The translations under genes and the position numbers were made by a program. From CBDCVA01 sp965222935 [NCBI: Candidatus Latescibacterota bacterium] (GTDB lineage Bacteria > Latescibacterota > CBDCVA01): 64,000 nucleotides of DNA. Below the pieces are notes generated by a model, which was not told where the DNA came from, did no database searches, and worked only from the letters and a program-made list of their open reading frames with translations. Numbering within the stretch: position 1 is the stretch's first letter; each line of letters begins with the position of its first letter. The stretch covers positions 1,860,001 to 1,924,000 of the forward strand of contig CBDCVA010000002.1 of assembly GCA_965222935.1 (NCBI GenBank), in the 5' to 3' direction. Below are positions 51,305 to 60,817 of this stretch, piece after piece.

Positions 51305-52141
51305 TCACCCATCGGCGGGGCCGCTCTCTTTCTCGAACGAGCGCTCGTGGGCGCGTCTGGCTTCGCGCAAGACCTCCCGAGGTTCCCCCAGCCGAGGTGA
51401 GAGTTCGATCGTGCGTGGGCCCAAGTAGTTCATCGTGTCGAGGGCGGCTATGAGCCCGAGCCCATCCAGCCGCCCCCTGGGGTGACCGGGCAGCCAATGG
51501 CGATCCATGACGCCGTCGGTATCCTGGATGTGCAGAGCATAGAGCCGTTCGCCTGCGACCTGCGCTTCGTGAATCGGGTCGAGCCCGTTGCAGAGCGCGT
51601 GCCCGGCGTCGAGGATAAGCCCCGCGGTCTGGGGCAGATCTTCGATCACAAACCGAAGCTCATTCATGTCGCAGCAGGGGCGGACGGAGTCGAACCTGAG
51701 CATGTTCTCCGCCGCAATCCGTACCCCCAGAGGCTCAGCGCGCTGGGCCAGTTCAGCCAGCGAGCGGCGCGATTGCGTCATCGTCAGGGTACGGTTCTCC
51801 GGCGTGATCCCATTCGTCATCGTGTTGGGATGCACGACCACCGTCTCCCCGCCAAGATCGCCGAACGGTGCAAACTGCATGGCCACGCCAGCAACTGCAA
51901 TGCGGCGTTCCCCCTCGTCGGTGGCCCCCAGGTTGGGTACGATCGAGTGCAGCGTCCTCGGTCGAACGCCAGCTTCTCTCAGCGCCCGGCGCACGGCACC
52001 GAGGTCGAACCCATCCCGCCGGACGGCGAAGTGCCGGGCCGTCAGTTCGACCTCGCTGAACCCAGCGGCCGCCACGGCATCCAGCGCCGGCGCCAGCGGC
52101 ATCTCTCCGAAGACTGAAAGCGATACGCTGTAAGTCGCCAT
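51305..52141 (-). CDS. sugar phosphate isomerase/epimerase (TIM barrel)
   Basis: 278 residues. A second xylose-isomerase-like TIM barrel: YSVSLSVFGEMPLAPALDAV, AAENMLRFDS, GLILDAGHALCNGLDP with the Asp/His metal ligands, and LYALHIQDTDG...HWLPGHPRGRLD near the C-terminus. It lies 21 nt upstream of the desuccinylase-like gene. Only weak similarity to the 46017-46877 protein is visible, so they likely act on different steps or substrates. Confidence 0.87.
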   Translation of the reverse strand: MATYSVSLSVFGEMPLAPALDAVAAAGFSEVELTARHFAVRRDGFDLGAVRRALREAGVRPRTLHSIVPNLGATDEGERRIAVAGVAMQFAPFGDLGGETVVVHPNTMTNGITPENRTLTMTQSRRSLAELAQRAEPLGVRIAAENMLRFDSVRPCCDMNELRFVIEDLPQTAGLILDAGHALCNGLDPIHEAQVAGERLYALHIQDTDGVMDRHWLPGHPRGRLDGLGLIAALDTMNYLGPRTIELSPRLGEPREVLREARRAHERSFEKESGPADG

Positions 52142-52312
52142 AAGATACCCCCATCCTGCGCGCGATCTTGCGTACGCTAACTATACGCGCTGGGCGAGAC
52201 GAGCGCTACTCCCGACTCCCCGAATTTCTTGTTCAAAAGGACTGAGTCGCCATATTGTACCGTAGCTTCTGACCCATGATCGGATTGCGTTCTTCTATAA
52301 GAGGAGCATGCC

Positions 52313-53407
52313 ATGCGCTATCGACCGCTGGGTAAGACGGGCATCGAGGTCTCGGCCGTGAGCCTGGGGGCAGCGCAGCTCGCATCGTCGGAGACCGACT
52401 ACGCCGTCAGCGTGGTGCACCGAGCCCTGGAGCTTGGGGTGAACTACATCGATACGGCGCGCGGCTACGGAGACAGCGAGGTGAAGCTGGGGATCGCTCT
52501 CGAGGACCGGTGGGATGGCGTCCACGTCTCGACCAAGACCCTGGCCAAGGACCGCGGCACCGCCTGGCGGCAGATCGAGGAATCGCTCTCGCGCCTGAGG
52601 ACCGACCATGTAACCAACCTGCACCTGCACTCCATTGAATCGCTCGAGGACTTGGACGTGCGGATGGGCAAAGGCGGACCGCTGGAGGCGCTCATTGAGG
52701 CGAAGGAACAGGGGCTGACCAGGTGCATCGGGCTCACCGGCCACCATGACATGGATGCCCTGACGGAGGGAGTCAGGCGCTATCCGTTCGACGTCATCCT
52801 CTTCCCGCTCAACATCGTCGAGCGGCAGGCGGTGGAAACGCTCCTGCCTCTGTGCGCCGAGCGGGAGGTCGTGATCACCATCATGAAACCCGTTGCGACC
52901 GGGCTCCTGCCGGCGACTTTGGCGCTCCAGTTCGTGCTCAGCCACCCCGAGATCGCCTGTGCCTGTCCCGGCACGACCGAGCTGTCGGAACTGGTCGAGA
53001 ACTGTTGTGCGGGGGACCTGGACCCTACGCTGACTGCCGCCGAGCGGATGGAAGTTGAAAGGTGGCGCAGCGGGCTCGACAACACCCGCTGTCGTGTGTG
53101 CGCCCGGTGCCTGCCGTGCCACGTCGAGATCCCGATCGCGGGCCTTCTCGGTACGGAAGTGCTTTATGATCACTACCGGACCATGGGCGGGGTGCGCGCG
53201 CGGACATTCCCGTGGGGCGACCACGCGCTCGAAGAATACCCCAAGCGCCTTGAGCAGAACATCGAACTGATCCAGCGATGCGACGACTGTGGCGACTGCG
53301 AACCGCGTTGCCCGTGGGACCTGCCCATCACGACCATGCTGCGCAACCAGGTGGACCCCATGCGCGAGTTGGCCGCGCTGCTGCGCGAGAAAGGGGATGC
53401 GGCTTAG
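52313..53407 (+). CDS. aldo/keto reductase with C-terminal Fe-S cluster domain
   Basis: 364 residues. An AKR barrel (about 1-255) includes YIDTARGYGDSE with the catalytic Asp/Tyr, and VSTKTLAKD with the Lys. It is followed by a cysteine-rich tail: CRVCARCLPC near 262 and CDDCGDCEPRCP near 328, enough for one or two [4Fe-4S] clusters. Such fusions are known in anaerobes and are thought to couple carbonyl reduction to ferredoxin-type electron flow. AGGAGCATGCC marks the start. It is convergent with the AFOR gene, which starts on the other strand 10 nt after its end. Confidence 0.9.
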   Translation: MRYRPLGKTGIEVSAVSLGAAQLASSETDYAVSVVHRALELGVNYIDTARGYGDSEVKLGIALEDRWDGVHVSTKTLAKDRGTAWRQIEESLSRLRTDHVTNLHLHSIESLEDLDVRMGKGGPLEALIEAKEQGLTRCIGLTGHHDMDALTEGVRRYPFDVILFPLNIVERQAVETLLPLCAEREVVITIMKPVATGLLPATLALQFVLSHPEIACACPGTTELSELVENCCAGDLDPTLTAAERMEVERWRSGLDNTRCRVCARCLPCHVEIPIAGLLGTEVLYDHYRTMGGVRARTFPWGDHALEEYPKRLEQNIELIQRCDDCGDCEPRCPWDLPITTMLRNQVDPMRELAALLREKGDAA

Positions 53408-53416
53408 GCCGGCTCT

Positions 53417-55325
53417 CTAGGCGGGCACCTCTTCTCGCTGCTCCTCGGGCGCGGCCCACTCGAGGCCCAGTTCGGCGAGCCTGGCGGGCGTCGGCCTGCC
53501 GGTCTCGGCGTCCCAGCCGGCCATCTGGTAATAGAGCCGCTTGGCGCGTTCGAACTGGTCGCGCTCGATCTTCTCACCCGCAAGAGGACCGTTTTCCAGG
53601 GGTTCGAACATCCGGTCGGGGAGCGAATCGTCTTCGGGCGTCATACCCTCGCGGCAGTTGAAGACGCGGAAGAGCGTCTGCGAGCGCTCGGCGGCCTTGA
53701 GGAGCTCCCATAGGCTCGTATCCCATCCCGTGACCGCGTTGACGTAATCCACGAGCTTCTGGAGTTGGAGCGCCCCGATGGGCGTGCCCACGAAATCGCA
53801 CATGCCCACGGTATTGTAGAGGTTCCACACTTTGCTGGCAGTAGTAGAAGGCGCGCACCTTCTCCGAGCCGAAGTCGAGCATCTTGACCGGCTCGATCAG
53901 GCCCAGGGAGCCCAGCTCCGAGCCATCGGCATGGAAGCCCTCGTAGAAGGGGTCGTGCGGCGCCTCCATGTGGTCGGCGCCCGTGGGGGAAGTGGCGTAC
54001 GCCAAGGCCAGGCTCTTCTTGCCGCGCGGCTCGTGCATGGGGAGCTCTTGGCCTTTGACGTGCAGCGCGAACGGCACCGCGCCGGGGCCGATTCGCTCGG
54101 CGGCCCGCATGACCCCATCGGCCAGGAGGTCGCCGATGCCCTCACGACGGGCTATCATGGGAATGAGCTGCGTGGCGGCGTCCTCATTGCCGAAGCGCAG
54201 GTCGATGCCGTTCGTGTCCTCCTGGGTCAGTAACCCGTTCTCAAAGCACTCCATCGCGAAGGCGATCACCGCACCGGTTGAGATGGAATCGAGGACGTGC
54301 TGGCTCAGATACTGGTTCGCCAGGGCGAGCTTCTTCAGGTTGAACACGCCCTGGAGGGAACCATTGGCCGCCAGCGTCTCGTACTCGGGTCCCTCGTACT
54401 TGGGGTCCACACCCAACTCCTCGACCGTGACCTCGCGCTTACAGGCGACCGTGCAGGCATAGCAGGTGCCGCGGTTGGTGAGGATCGTATCCGCCATGCG
54501 CTGGCCGCTGATCTCCTCGAAGCCTTCGAAGTTGCCCTGGCGGAAGTTCCGCGTGGGCAGAATGCCGTCGGCCTGGAGCATGCGGACGCCGCCGGCGGTG
54601 CCATAGAGATGGTAGCGGTCCTCGTTTCGTTCGTAGTTCTCCTTGAACCAGTTCATGACACCCTTGGTGCCGCCTTTGTCCTCGAGCTGCACCTTGATCT
54701 TCCCGCGGACGACGATGGCTTTCAGCCGCTTGGAGCCCATCACCGCGCCCAGGCCTGCACGACCGTGGAAGTGGCGGCACTGATTGGTGATCGCCGCAAA
54801 ACGCACCAGGTTCTCGCCCGAAACGCCCGTCTGGAGCACCTTGGCGTACTTGTCGTTCACATCGGCCGAGAGGCCGTCCTGCACCTCGCCGGAGAGCTGG
54901 CCCCACCATTTTGTGGCATCCCTGATCTCCGCCTCGCCATCGTGGAGCCACAGGTAGGCGGGCTCGGACGCCTGGCCCGTCACGATCACGCCGTCGAAAC
55001 CCGCGTTCTTGAGCTCGGGTCCCCAGTAGCCGCCGGCTTCCGACTCACCATAGCCGTCGGTTAGGGGTGATTTCGCAGCGGCCGTGTAGCGGTTCGCGCC
55101 CGAGAGGGGCGTTCCGTTCATCGCGCTGGTCATGAAGACGAGGATGTTCTCCGGCCCTAATGGGTCCACGCCCGGCGCGAGCTCTTTCAGCAGATAGTAG
55201 CAGGCGAGCGCACCGCCGCCCAGGTACTTTCTGTACGTCGTGTCATCGGGCTCCTCGACCTACAGCTTGCGCTCGGTCAGGTCCGCCCGGAGTATGCGAC
55301 CTGTGTAACCTTTGGCTCTGGCCAA
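53417..55325 (-). pseudogene. aldehyde:ferredoxin oxidoreductase, broken by stop and frameshift
   Basis: A TTG start at 55325 follows AAGGAGG and gives LARAKGYTGRILRADLTERKL, the AFOR N-terminus. A TAG at 55260-55262 then interrupts, and the frame resumes VEEPDDTTYRKYLGGGALA. The tungsten/molybdopterin domain runs to about 53840, with CYACTVAC (CxxCxxxC) for the [4Fe-4S] cluster. A +1 shift near 53838 (after FYYC) moves reading to the frame of KVWNLYNTVGMC, ending with FNCREGMTPEDDSLPDR, the normal AFOR C-terminus. Undoing both gives about 635 residues, the usual length. Either a decaying gene or two sequence errors; the neighbouring MoaD-like and XDH genes fit a Mo/W-enzyme locus. Confidence 0.88.
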
Positions 55326-55547
55326 GCCGTTCGCCTCCTTATGCGTGTCCTCTCAAGCGGGTTCAGATGTCATTGTGATGGTTGCTGCAACCCTCAAGAA
55401 ATACGACTTCGGTGGCGGCGGAGCAAGTCGGAATCGTGAGCTTCTGCGCGGTGTTGATGCGCGTTCGCCTCTCGGAAAGTTCAAGCTCTTTTGGGTCCAG
55501 GATGGTGGTCCAGGAGCCTTGCCGGTGGTGGGACCGGGAAGGAGCGT

Positions 55548-56447
55548 CTAATCGACGACGCGCAGCGCGGCCTCAATCTCGACTAGCGCCTCGGTCGTCA
55601 TGCGCCAGCCCTGACCCGTGACATGCTCGGCCACCTGTTCCGGGGATTTTGCGCCGACCAGGCAAGAGCTGACATCCGACTGGTGAAGCGTCCAGCCGAT
55701 GGCGATCCGCACCGGGCTCATCCCGTAGCGCCGTGCGATGCGCCCTATGCGGTCCGCGCGGGCGAGGTTCTTGCGGAAGGCGGTCCCCCCGAAATCGGGG
55801 TGTTGACTGCGTTCATCGTCGGAGGGGAAGGTGTGGTTGGGTGCGTATTTCCCGGTGAGTAGGCCCTTGGCGAGCGGCGAATGGGCGACGAAGCCAATGC
55901 CATGCTGCCGGCAGTAGGGAAGAACCTCGCTCTCAGGCTCCCGGTGGAGGATGTTGTAACGAGACTGGAGGACCTCGAAGGGCTGAATGGCGCGAGCAGC
56001 CTCCATCTGGGAGACGTCAAAGCCGGAAAGCCCGACGTAACGCACCTTGCCCGCATCACGCAGGGACGTGAGCGCGTCCATCGTTTCCTCGATGGGGGTC
56101 TCGGAGTCTGGCGCATGGGCGTAGTAAAGGTCGATGACCTCGGTCTGAAGAGCGCGGAGGCTATGATCGCAGCCCTCGGTGATGTGATCGCGCGTCAGGG
56201 GCGGGCGGATCTTCGTGGTCAAAACCACCTCGTCGCGCCGCGCTAGGAGCGCCCGGCCCACCAACTCCTCCGAGGGACCGTAGGCCGCCGCAGTATCGAT
56301 CAGGGTGATCCCGTGTTCCAGCGCAGCTTGCAGGGTTGCAATGGCCGTCGCTTCGTCAACGGTGCCCATCCCGCCGCCGATGGGAAATGCACCGAACCCG
56401 ACCACCGAAACTTCCGGACCGTTCCGTCCCAGACACCGATACTGCAT
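55548..56447 (-). CDS. aldo/keto reductase
   Basis: 299 residues, AKR TIM barrel: VSVVGFGAFPIGG, LIDTAAAYGPSE (catalytic Asp/Tyr), VVLTTKI (Lys), YYAHAPD (His), and AIGWTLHQSDVSSCLVGAKSPEQV at the C-terminus for NADP binding. It reduces a carbonyl compound; the physiological substrate is unknown. It has no Fe-S tail, in contrast to the AKR at 52313-53407. It lies between the AFOR and MoaD-like genes on the same strand, so aldehyde metabolism is a reasonable shared theme. Confidence 0.9.
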   Translation of the reverse strand: MQYRCLGRNGPEVSVVGFGAFPIGGGMGTVDEATAIATLQAALEHGITLIDTAAAYGPSEELVGRALLARRDEVVLTTKIRPPLTRDHITEGCDHSLRALQTEVIDLYYAHAPDSETPIEETMDALTSLRDAGKVRYVGLSGFDVSQMEAARAIQPFEVLQSRYNILHREPESEVLPYCRQHGIGFVAHSPLAKGLLTGKYAPNHTFPSDDERSQHPDFGGTAFRKNLARADRIGRIARRYGMSPVRIAIGWTLHQSDVSSCLVGAKSPEQVAEHVTGQGWRMTTEALVEIEAALRVVD

Positions 56448-56551
56448 CCGTACCCGTCCTCCCTCTGAACGCGAAAGGCCCCGCGCTCCGCGAGGTCCTC
56501 CGTCTGCCTTACTAAAGCATCCGTCTGACGCTCAACATGTCGCAGATCCCT

Positions 56552-56794
56552 TCATCTCAGGCCCCCGGCGAGCGGCGCCAGAAAGCTCACCTCATCGCCC
56601 TCGCTGAGGGAGATGGCGCGGTGAGCCTGCTGACCGTTCACCAGGATGACCATCGGCACGTCCTCGATCCCCAGACCCTCACAGAGCGTGTCAACAGTTG
56701 CGGCGCCGTCAAGCTCCACCTTAGCGCGTCTGCCTTTGGCGTTCGGGGGAAGGTACTCGGCCATCTGGCCGAACATCTTGACGGTGACCGTCAC
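56552..56794 (-). CDS. MoaD/ThiS-family ubiquitin-like sulfur carrier
   Basis: 80 residues from a GTG that overlaps the stop of the molybdenum-hydroxylase large subunit (GTGA, 4 nt). VTVTVKMFGQMAEYLPPNAK and VDTLCEGLGIEDVPMVILVN show the beta-grasp fold. The end is LAPLAGGLR, so the diglycine is followed by Leu-Arg instead of being terminal. In the MoaD family the free GlyGly carries the thiocarboxylate for molybdopterin. The position suggests service to the downstream Mo or W enzymes. Trimming would be needed for sulfur-carrier activity. Confidence 0.85.
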   Translation of the reverse strand: MTVTVKMFGQMAEYLPPNAKGRRAKVELDGAATVDTLCEGLGIEDVPMVILVNGQQAHRAISLSEGDEVSFLAPLAGGLR

Positions 56795-59016
56795 CCTCCG
56801 TTCGTCCCTCCATTGGGGTAGAGCGCGAAGTAGACTCGCTCGGGCGTCAGCGGTGCCTCGGTGATGCGCACGCCGACCGCATCGTACACCGCGTTGGAGA
56901 TGGCGGCGATGCCGGGCGAGATGGGCGGCTCGCCAACACCCTTGGCGCCGAAAGGCCCGTTCTTGGTCGGCACCTCGATGATTACGGAATCCATGTACGG
57001 CACGTCCATCGCGGTCGGGACGCGGTAGTCCACCAGGTTGGGGTTGATGTTGCGGCCGTCGGACCCGTACTGCATCCGCTCCCACAGCCCCCATGCCATG
57101 CCCTGAAGCGCACCGCCTTCCATCTGCCCCTCGACTGCCATCGGGTTGATTGCGCAGCCGACGTCGAGCGAACCCGCAACCTGGAGCAGCTTCACCTGAC
57201 CGGTATCGCGGTCCACTTCGACCTTGGCGATCTGTGCGGCGATGGTGGTCGCGCTTGGCTGTGCCGAGAAGGTCCCGCGTCCGACGATCGGCCCGCCCGT
57301 GGTGCGCAGCGCCGCCTGGGCGAGCTCGGCCAGCGTGACGGTATTCTCGGGGTCTTGCACGTCCACGACCGCCGCGTCGCGCAGCTCCATCTGATCCACG
57401 TCCACGCCCAGGTGCTCGCTCGCCAGTTCCAACACGCGCGCCCTTGCGTCTTCGGCCCCGCGCTTGACCGCGTTACCCATGCTGAAAGTCACCGTGCTGC
57501 CGCCGCTGGCCGTCGCGTAGGGCGCCGAGTCGGTATCTCCGCGCACGGTGATCACCGATTCATAGGGCACCCCGAGCACTTCGGCTGCAATTTGTGCCAT
57601 AGCTGTGTCGGTGCCCGTAAGGTCCATCAACCCGCTGAAGACCTTGACGCTGCCGTCCTCGTGTACCGAGACCACGGCCCCGCCGGGTCCGGCGCCGTTG
57701 GTCCACTCACCGATGGCGACGCCCCAGCCCTGATTGGGGCGCTTGTCCTTGTCTCGATTGGGCCAGTCCACGTGGTCGGCGACCGCTTTGAGCGTGGCCT
57801 TGAAATCTACCTCCGGGCCTTCCTTCATGTTCTTGATGCGGAAGTCCACGGGGTCGAGGCCCAGGGCATGGGCGATCTCGTCGAGCTGCATCTCGGAGGC
57901 GCCGCTGGCCTGCGGACCACCGGGAGCGCGATAGGCGCCCGGCGCGGGTTTGTTCGTGCGGATGTCGTAGGCGTCGATCTTGACGTTGGGGATGTCGTAA
58001 ACGCCCATGATCCGACGCGTCGAGCCCGAACCGCCGCCCGAAACGCCCGTGTCCCACAGTCCGAAAGCCTGTCGAGTCGTCATGGTGCCGTCGTTTTTCA
58101 CCCCGGTCTTGATCGTGATGACCGCGCCGGGTGCAGGCCGCCCATCGAGGAACTCCTCCTGACGGTTGTACACGAGCTTGACCGGCCGGCCGGTATGCTG
58201 GGAGAGCAGGACCGCATACGTGTCTATGATCCCGCCGAACTTGGCTCCGAACCCGCCGCCGACCGTCATGCCGTGGACATTGATCTTGTTCAGGGGAATG
58301 CGCAGGCTGTTGGCGAGATTGGACCGAACGGCGAAGTGACCCTGCGTGCTCGTCCACAATGTCACCTTGCCGGCGGGGTCCACGTCGGCGACGGCGACCT
58401 GCGGCTCGATGTAGGTCTGATGTGCGCGGGGGACGACGTAGGTGTTCTCAAAGACCTGATCCGCCTCGCTGAAGCCGGCCTCGACATCGCCCTCCTCGTG
58501 GTGGAACTCTCCGCCCGCATTGCGCAGGATGTTGCCGTCGGGACCGTGATAGGCCTCTTCGCCTTCGAAGATCACGGGCGCGTCGGGCTTGACGGCTTCG
58601 CGCACGTCCGTGAGAGGGGTCAGGGGCTCGTACTCGACCACGACGAGCTCGGCGGCCTCCTCGGCGATCTCACGCGTGTCCGCCGCAATCACCGCCACTT
58701 TCTCTCCGTGGTAGCGTACCTTATCCTGGGCGAACATCGTCAGGACACGGCGCGTGGCGTGCATTTCCTCTTCGATGGCGATGACCTGGCCCGCGGCCAG
58801 GCTCGCCTGGGTGATCACGGCGCGAACGCCGGGCAGATTCTCGGCCGCGCTCGTGTCGATCCGCTTGATGACGGCGTGGGCGTGCGGGCTGCGCACGAAG
58901 GCGCCGTGTAACATCCCCTGAAGCTGAACGTCCGACGCGTACTTGGCGCGTCCCGTCACCTTCTCCAGTGCATCCACGCGCTGGACGCGCTGACCGACGA
59001 CCGTTCGTTCTGGCAT
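56791..59016 (-). CDS. xanthine dehydrogenase-family molybdopterin-binding (large) subunit
   Basis: 741 residues. The aldehyde oxidase/xanthine dehydrogenase a/b hammerhead domain is N-terminal (about 1-120: VTGRAKYASDVQ, GMLHGAFVRSPHAHA). The Mo-binding domain follows with VGGGFGAKFGG, GAYRAPGGPQ (about 366) and the late GVGEPPISPG near 710 carrying the catalytic Glu. It hydroxylates a carbon centre of an aldehyde, purine or related compound. With the 2Fe-2S and FAD subunits downstream in the same direction it forms the usual L-S-M trimer of the CoxLMS type. The active-site loop does not show the CO-dehydrogenase AYxCSFR motif. Confidence 0.93.
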   Translation of the reverse strand: MPERTVVGQRVQRVDALEKVTGRAKYASDVQLQGMLHGAFVRSPHAHAVIKRIDTSAAENLPGVRAVITQASLAAGQVIAIEEEMHATRRVLTMFAQDKVRYHGEKVAVIAADTREIAEEAAELVVVEYEPLTPLTDVREAVKPDAPVIFEGEEAYHGPDGNILRNAGGEFHHEEGDVEAGFSEADQVFENTYVVPRAHQTYIEPQVAVADVDPAGKVTLWTSTQGHFAVRSNLANSLRIPLNKINVHGMTVGGGFGAKFGGIIDTYAVLLSQHTGRPVKLVYNRQEEFLDGRPAPGAVITIKTGVKNDGTMTTRQAFGLWDTGVSGGGSGSTRRIMGVYDIPNVKIDAYDIRTNKPAPGAYRAPGGPQASGASEMQLDEIAHALGLDPVDFRIKNMKEGPEVDFKATLKAVADHVDWPNRDKDKRPNQGWGVAIGEWTNGAGPGGAVVSVHEDGSVKVFSGLMDLTGTDTAMAQIAAEVLGVPYESVITVRGDTDSAPYATASGGSTVTFSMGNAVKRGAEDARARVLELASEHLGVDVDQMELRDAAVVDVQDPENTVTLAELAQAALRTTGGPIVGRGTFSAQPSATTIAAQIAKVEVDRDTGQVKLLQVAGSLDVGCAINPMAVEGQMEGGALQGMAWGLWERMQYGSDGRNINPNLVDYRVPTAMDVPYMDSVIIEVPTKNGPFGAKGVGEPPISPGIAAISNAVYDAVGVRITEAPLTPERVYFALYPNGGTNGG

Positions 59017-59102
59017 GTGAACCTCCGAGGCCCGCGCTCAACTAGGCCGGGCGCTCATCGCGTTGATAGCGTTCGGGTTGATGACGGATGCCCAATAACG
59101 GT

Positions 59103-59585
59103 TCATGCGGAAACCGCGCCCATCTCCTTCGCCGCGGCCTGTACGGCGTCAATGATCTTCACATAGCCCGTGCACCGGCAAAGATTGCCCGCCAGGCAGC
59201 GCCGGATCTCGGCTTCGGATGGGTCCGGGTTCTCTTCCAGGAGGGCCTTGGCCGCGATGATCATCCCCGGCGTGCAGATGCCGCACTGCAAACCGCCAAA
59301 ATCCATGAACGTGCGCTGGAGCGGGTGCAGTTCCCTCGGGCTCGCAAGGCCCTCGATCGTCTCGATGGACTTGCCGTCGGCGGCGACGGCGAGCACCAGG
59401 CAGCTCGTCACCAGCTTGCCGTCGAGAATCACGCTGCACGCGCCGCAGTCGCCCGTCCCGCAGCCCTCCTTCGTCCCGGTCAGGCCCAGTTCATCGCGCA
59501 GGCCGTCGAGCAGACGCATGCGCGGCTCCACCTCCACCTCGTGGCGGTCTCCATTGATCGTCAGTTCAATGCGTTTCTTGATCAC
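59103..59585 (-). CDS. xanthine dehydrogenase-family 2Fe-2S small subunit
   Basis: 160 residues. N-terminal plant-type ferredoxin cluster: GCGTGDCGACSV with a further Cys (SC). C-terminal four-helix cluster: CGICTPG and CRCTGY. These are the two [2Fe-2S] sites passing electrons from Mo to FAD. GTG start. It lies between the large- and FAD-subunit genes. All cysteines expected for function are present. Confidence 0.94.
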   Translation of the reverse strand: MIKKRIELTINGDRHEVEVEPRMRLLDGLRDELGLTGTKEGCGTGDCGACSVILDGKLVTSCLVLAVAADGKSIETIEGLASPRELHPLQRTFMDFGGLQCGICTPGMIIAAKALLEENPDPSEAEIRRCLAGNLCRCTGYVKIIDAVQAAAKEMGAVSA

Positions 59586-59621
59586 CGCTTGTCTTCCTCG
59601 CTGCTGGAGTTCAGTCTCTCG

Positions 59622-60497
59622 CTAGGGGCTCATCGCAGCCCGCACCGCGCGCCGGACGACGCGCTGGGTGAGCGCGTCCACCATCGCCAGACGGTAGTCC
59701 GCCGAGGCGCGCTGATCGCTGATGGGATGGGTCGCCTCTCGGGCGGCGCGGCCCGCCTGGCCCAGGCGTGCGTCATCGATCGGCTCACCGCGTAGGATCG
59801 CTTCGGCATCGGTTGCCCGGATCACGGTCGGTGCGACGGCTCCTAGTGCGATGCGCACGTCTTCGATGGTATCCCCTCCGCCGTTCAGCGTCACCGTCGC
59901 GGCCACGCCTACGAAGGCGAGGTCCATCGCCTTTCGCTCGGCCAGCTTGAAGTAGGCGCCGCTGCTTCGGGGTCCGGGTGGCGGCAGGCGCAGCGCCTTC
60001 AAAAGCTCATGGGGTGCCATCACCGTTTGCCCCGGGCCCGTCCAGAATGCATCGAGCGGCACCTCGCGTTCGCCGTCGGGCCCGACGAGAACCGCCACGG
60101 CGTCCCCGGCCAGAAGCGGGGGGAGCGTATCGCCCGCGGGCGATGCCGTGCAGACGTTGCCGCCGATGGTGGCGAGGTTGCGCATCTGGATGGAGCCGAC
60201 CTCGGCTGCGCCGTGCACTAGGTGGGGGTAATATTGCTGGATCACCGGGGAGGATTCGATGGCGCGCATCTTCGTGCCTGCGCCTAAGCGTAGACCCGTC
60301 TTTTCGCTGTATTCGATGCCGTTCAACGCTGCGATGCGCGTGATGTCAATGATGACCCCGGGAGCCAGCTTGCCGTCTTGCATGAAGATGATGAGGTCGG
60401 TGCCTCCGGCCAGGAGCTTGGCCGTGGGGCCGTGCTCCGCCACAAGGGCCACCGCCTCGTCTAGTGTTCTCGGTGCGTGGTAATCGAACGCTTTCAC
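59622..60497 (-). CDS. xanthine dehydrogenase-family FAD-binding subunit
   Basis: 291 residues. AKLLAGGTDLI (about 27-37) and ATIGGNVCTASPAGDTLPPLLA (about 110-131) are the FAD-binding motifs of the CoxM/XdhB family; the C-terminal CO-dehydrogenase flavoprotein domain follows. It passes electrons to NAD+ or another acceptor. GTG start. First gene of the trimer operon in transcription order (60497 to 56552), with the MoaD-like gene last. Confidence 0.94.
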   Translation of the reverse strand: MKAFDYHAPRTLDEAVALVAEHGPTAKLLAGGTDLIIFMQDGKLAPGVIIDITRIAALNGIEYSEKTGLRLGAGTKMRAIESSPVIQQYYPHLVHGAAEVGSIQMRNLATIGGNVCTASPAGDTLPPLLAGDAVAVLVGPDGEREVPLDAFWTGPGQTVMAPHELLKALRLPPPGPRSSGAYFKLAERKAMDLAFVGVAATVTLNGGGDTIEDVRIALGAVAPTVIRATDAEAILRGEPIDDARLGQAGRAAREATHPISDQRASADYRLAMVDALTQRVVRRAVRAAMSP

Positions 60498-60817
60498 ATC
60501 GACTCCTGCGTCGGCGCCCGAAGAACGGCGCCTTCGGGTCTTATCGCTACCATCGTAACGGTGGATGAAGCCTAAAGGACAAGCTCACTGCCTGAGCTTG
60601 CAACTCAGCGCTTCAATATGCTTAGAAGTGGCATGCGCGTGCAAGTCTGCGTGCGCCGTGCGCGGGAGCGTGCCCAACCCCGGTTCATGACGATTCCCGC
60701 CGGCCCCGCGCCGATCTCGGGAGCCCTCTCCTCCCGCCATCGCTTGACACGTGCTGCGCCTCGGTCTATCCTAGCGTCCGCCCTCTGGAGATGACCCCTT
60801 GCAGCGGTGAGACGCCG

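Noticed and set aside
14352-55262. Stop-codon reassignment (TAG or TAA read as an amino acid)
   Set aside because: TAG and TAA both end clearly intact genes here, and only a few genes have internal stops, one with a frameshift as well; decay or error is simpler.
57355-58911. Long (+) strand ORF of 518 codons opposite the molybdenum hydroxylase
   Set aside because: An antisense shadow: His/Arg/Val-rich without domains, fully within a gene that has every expected XDH motif.
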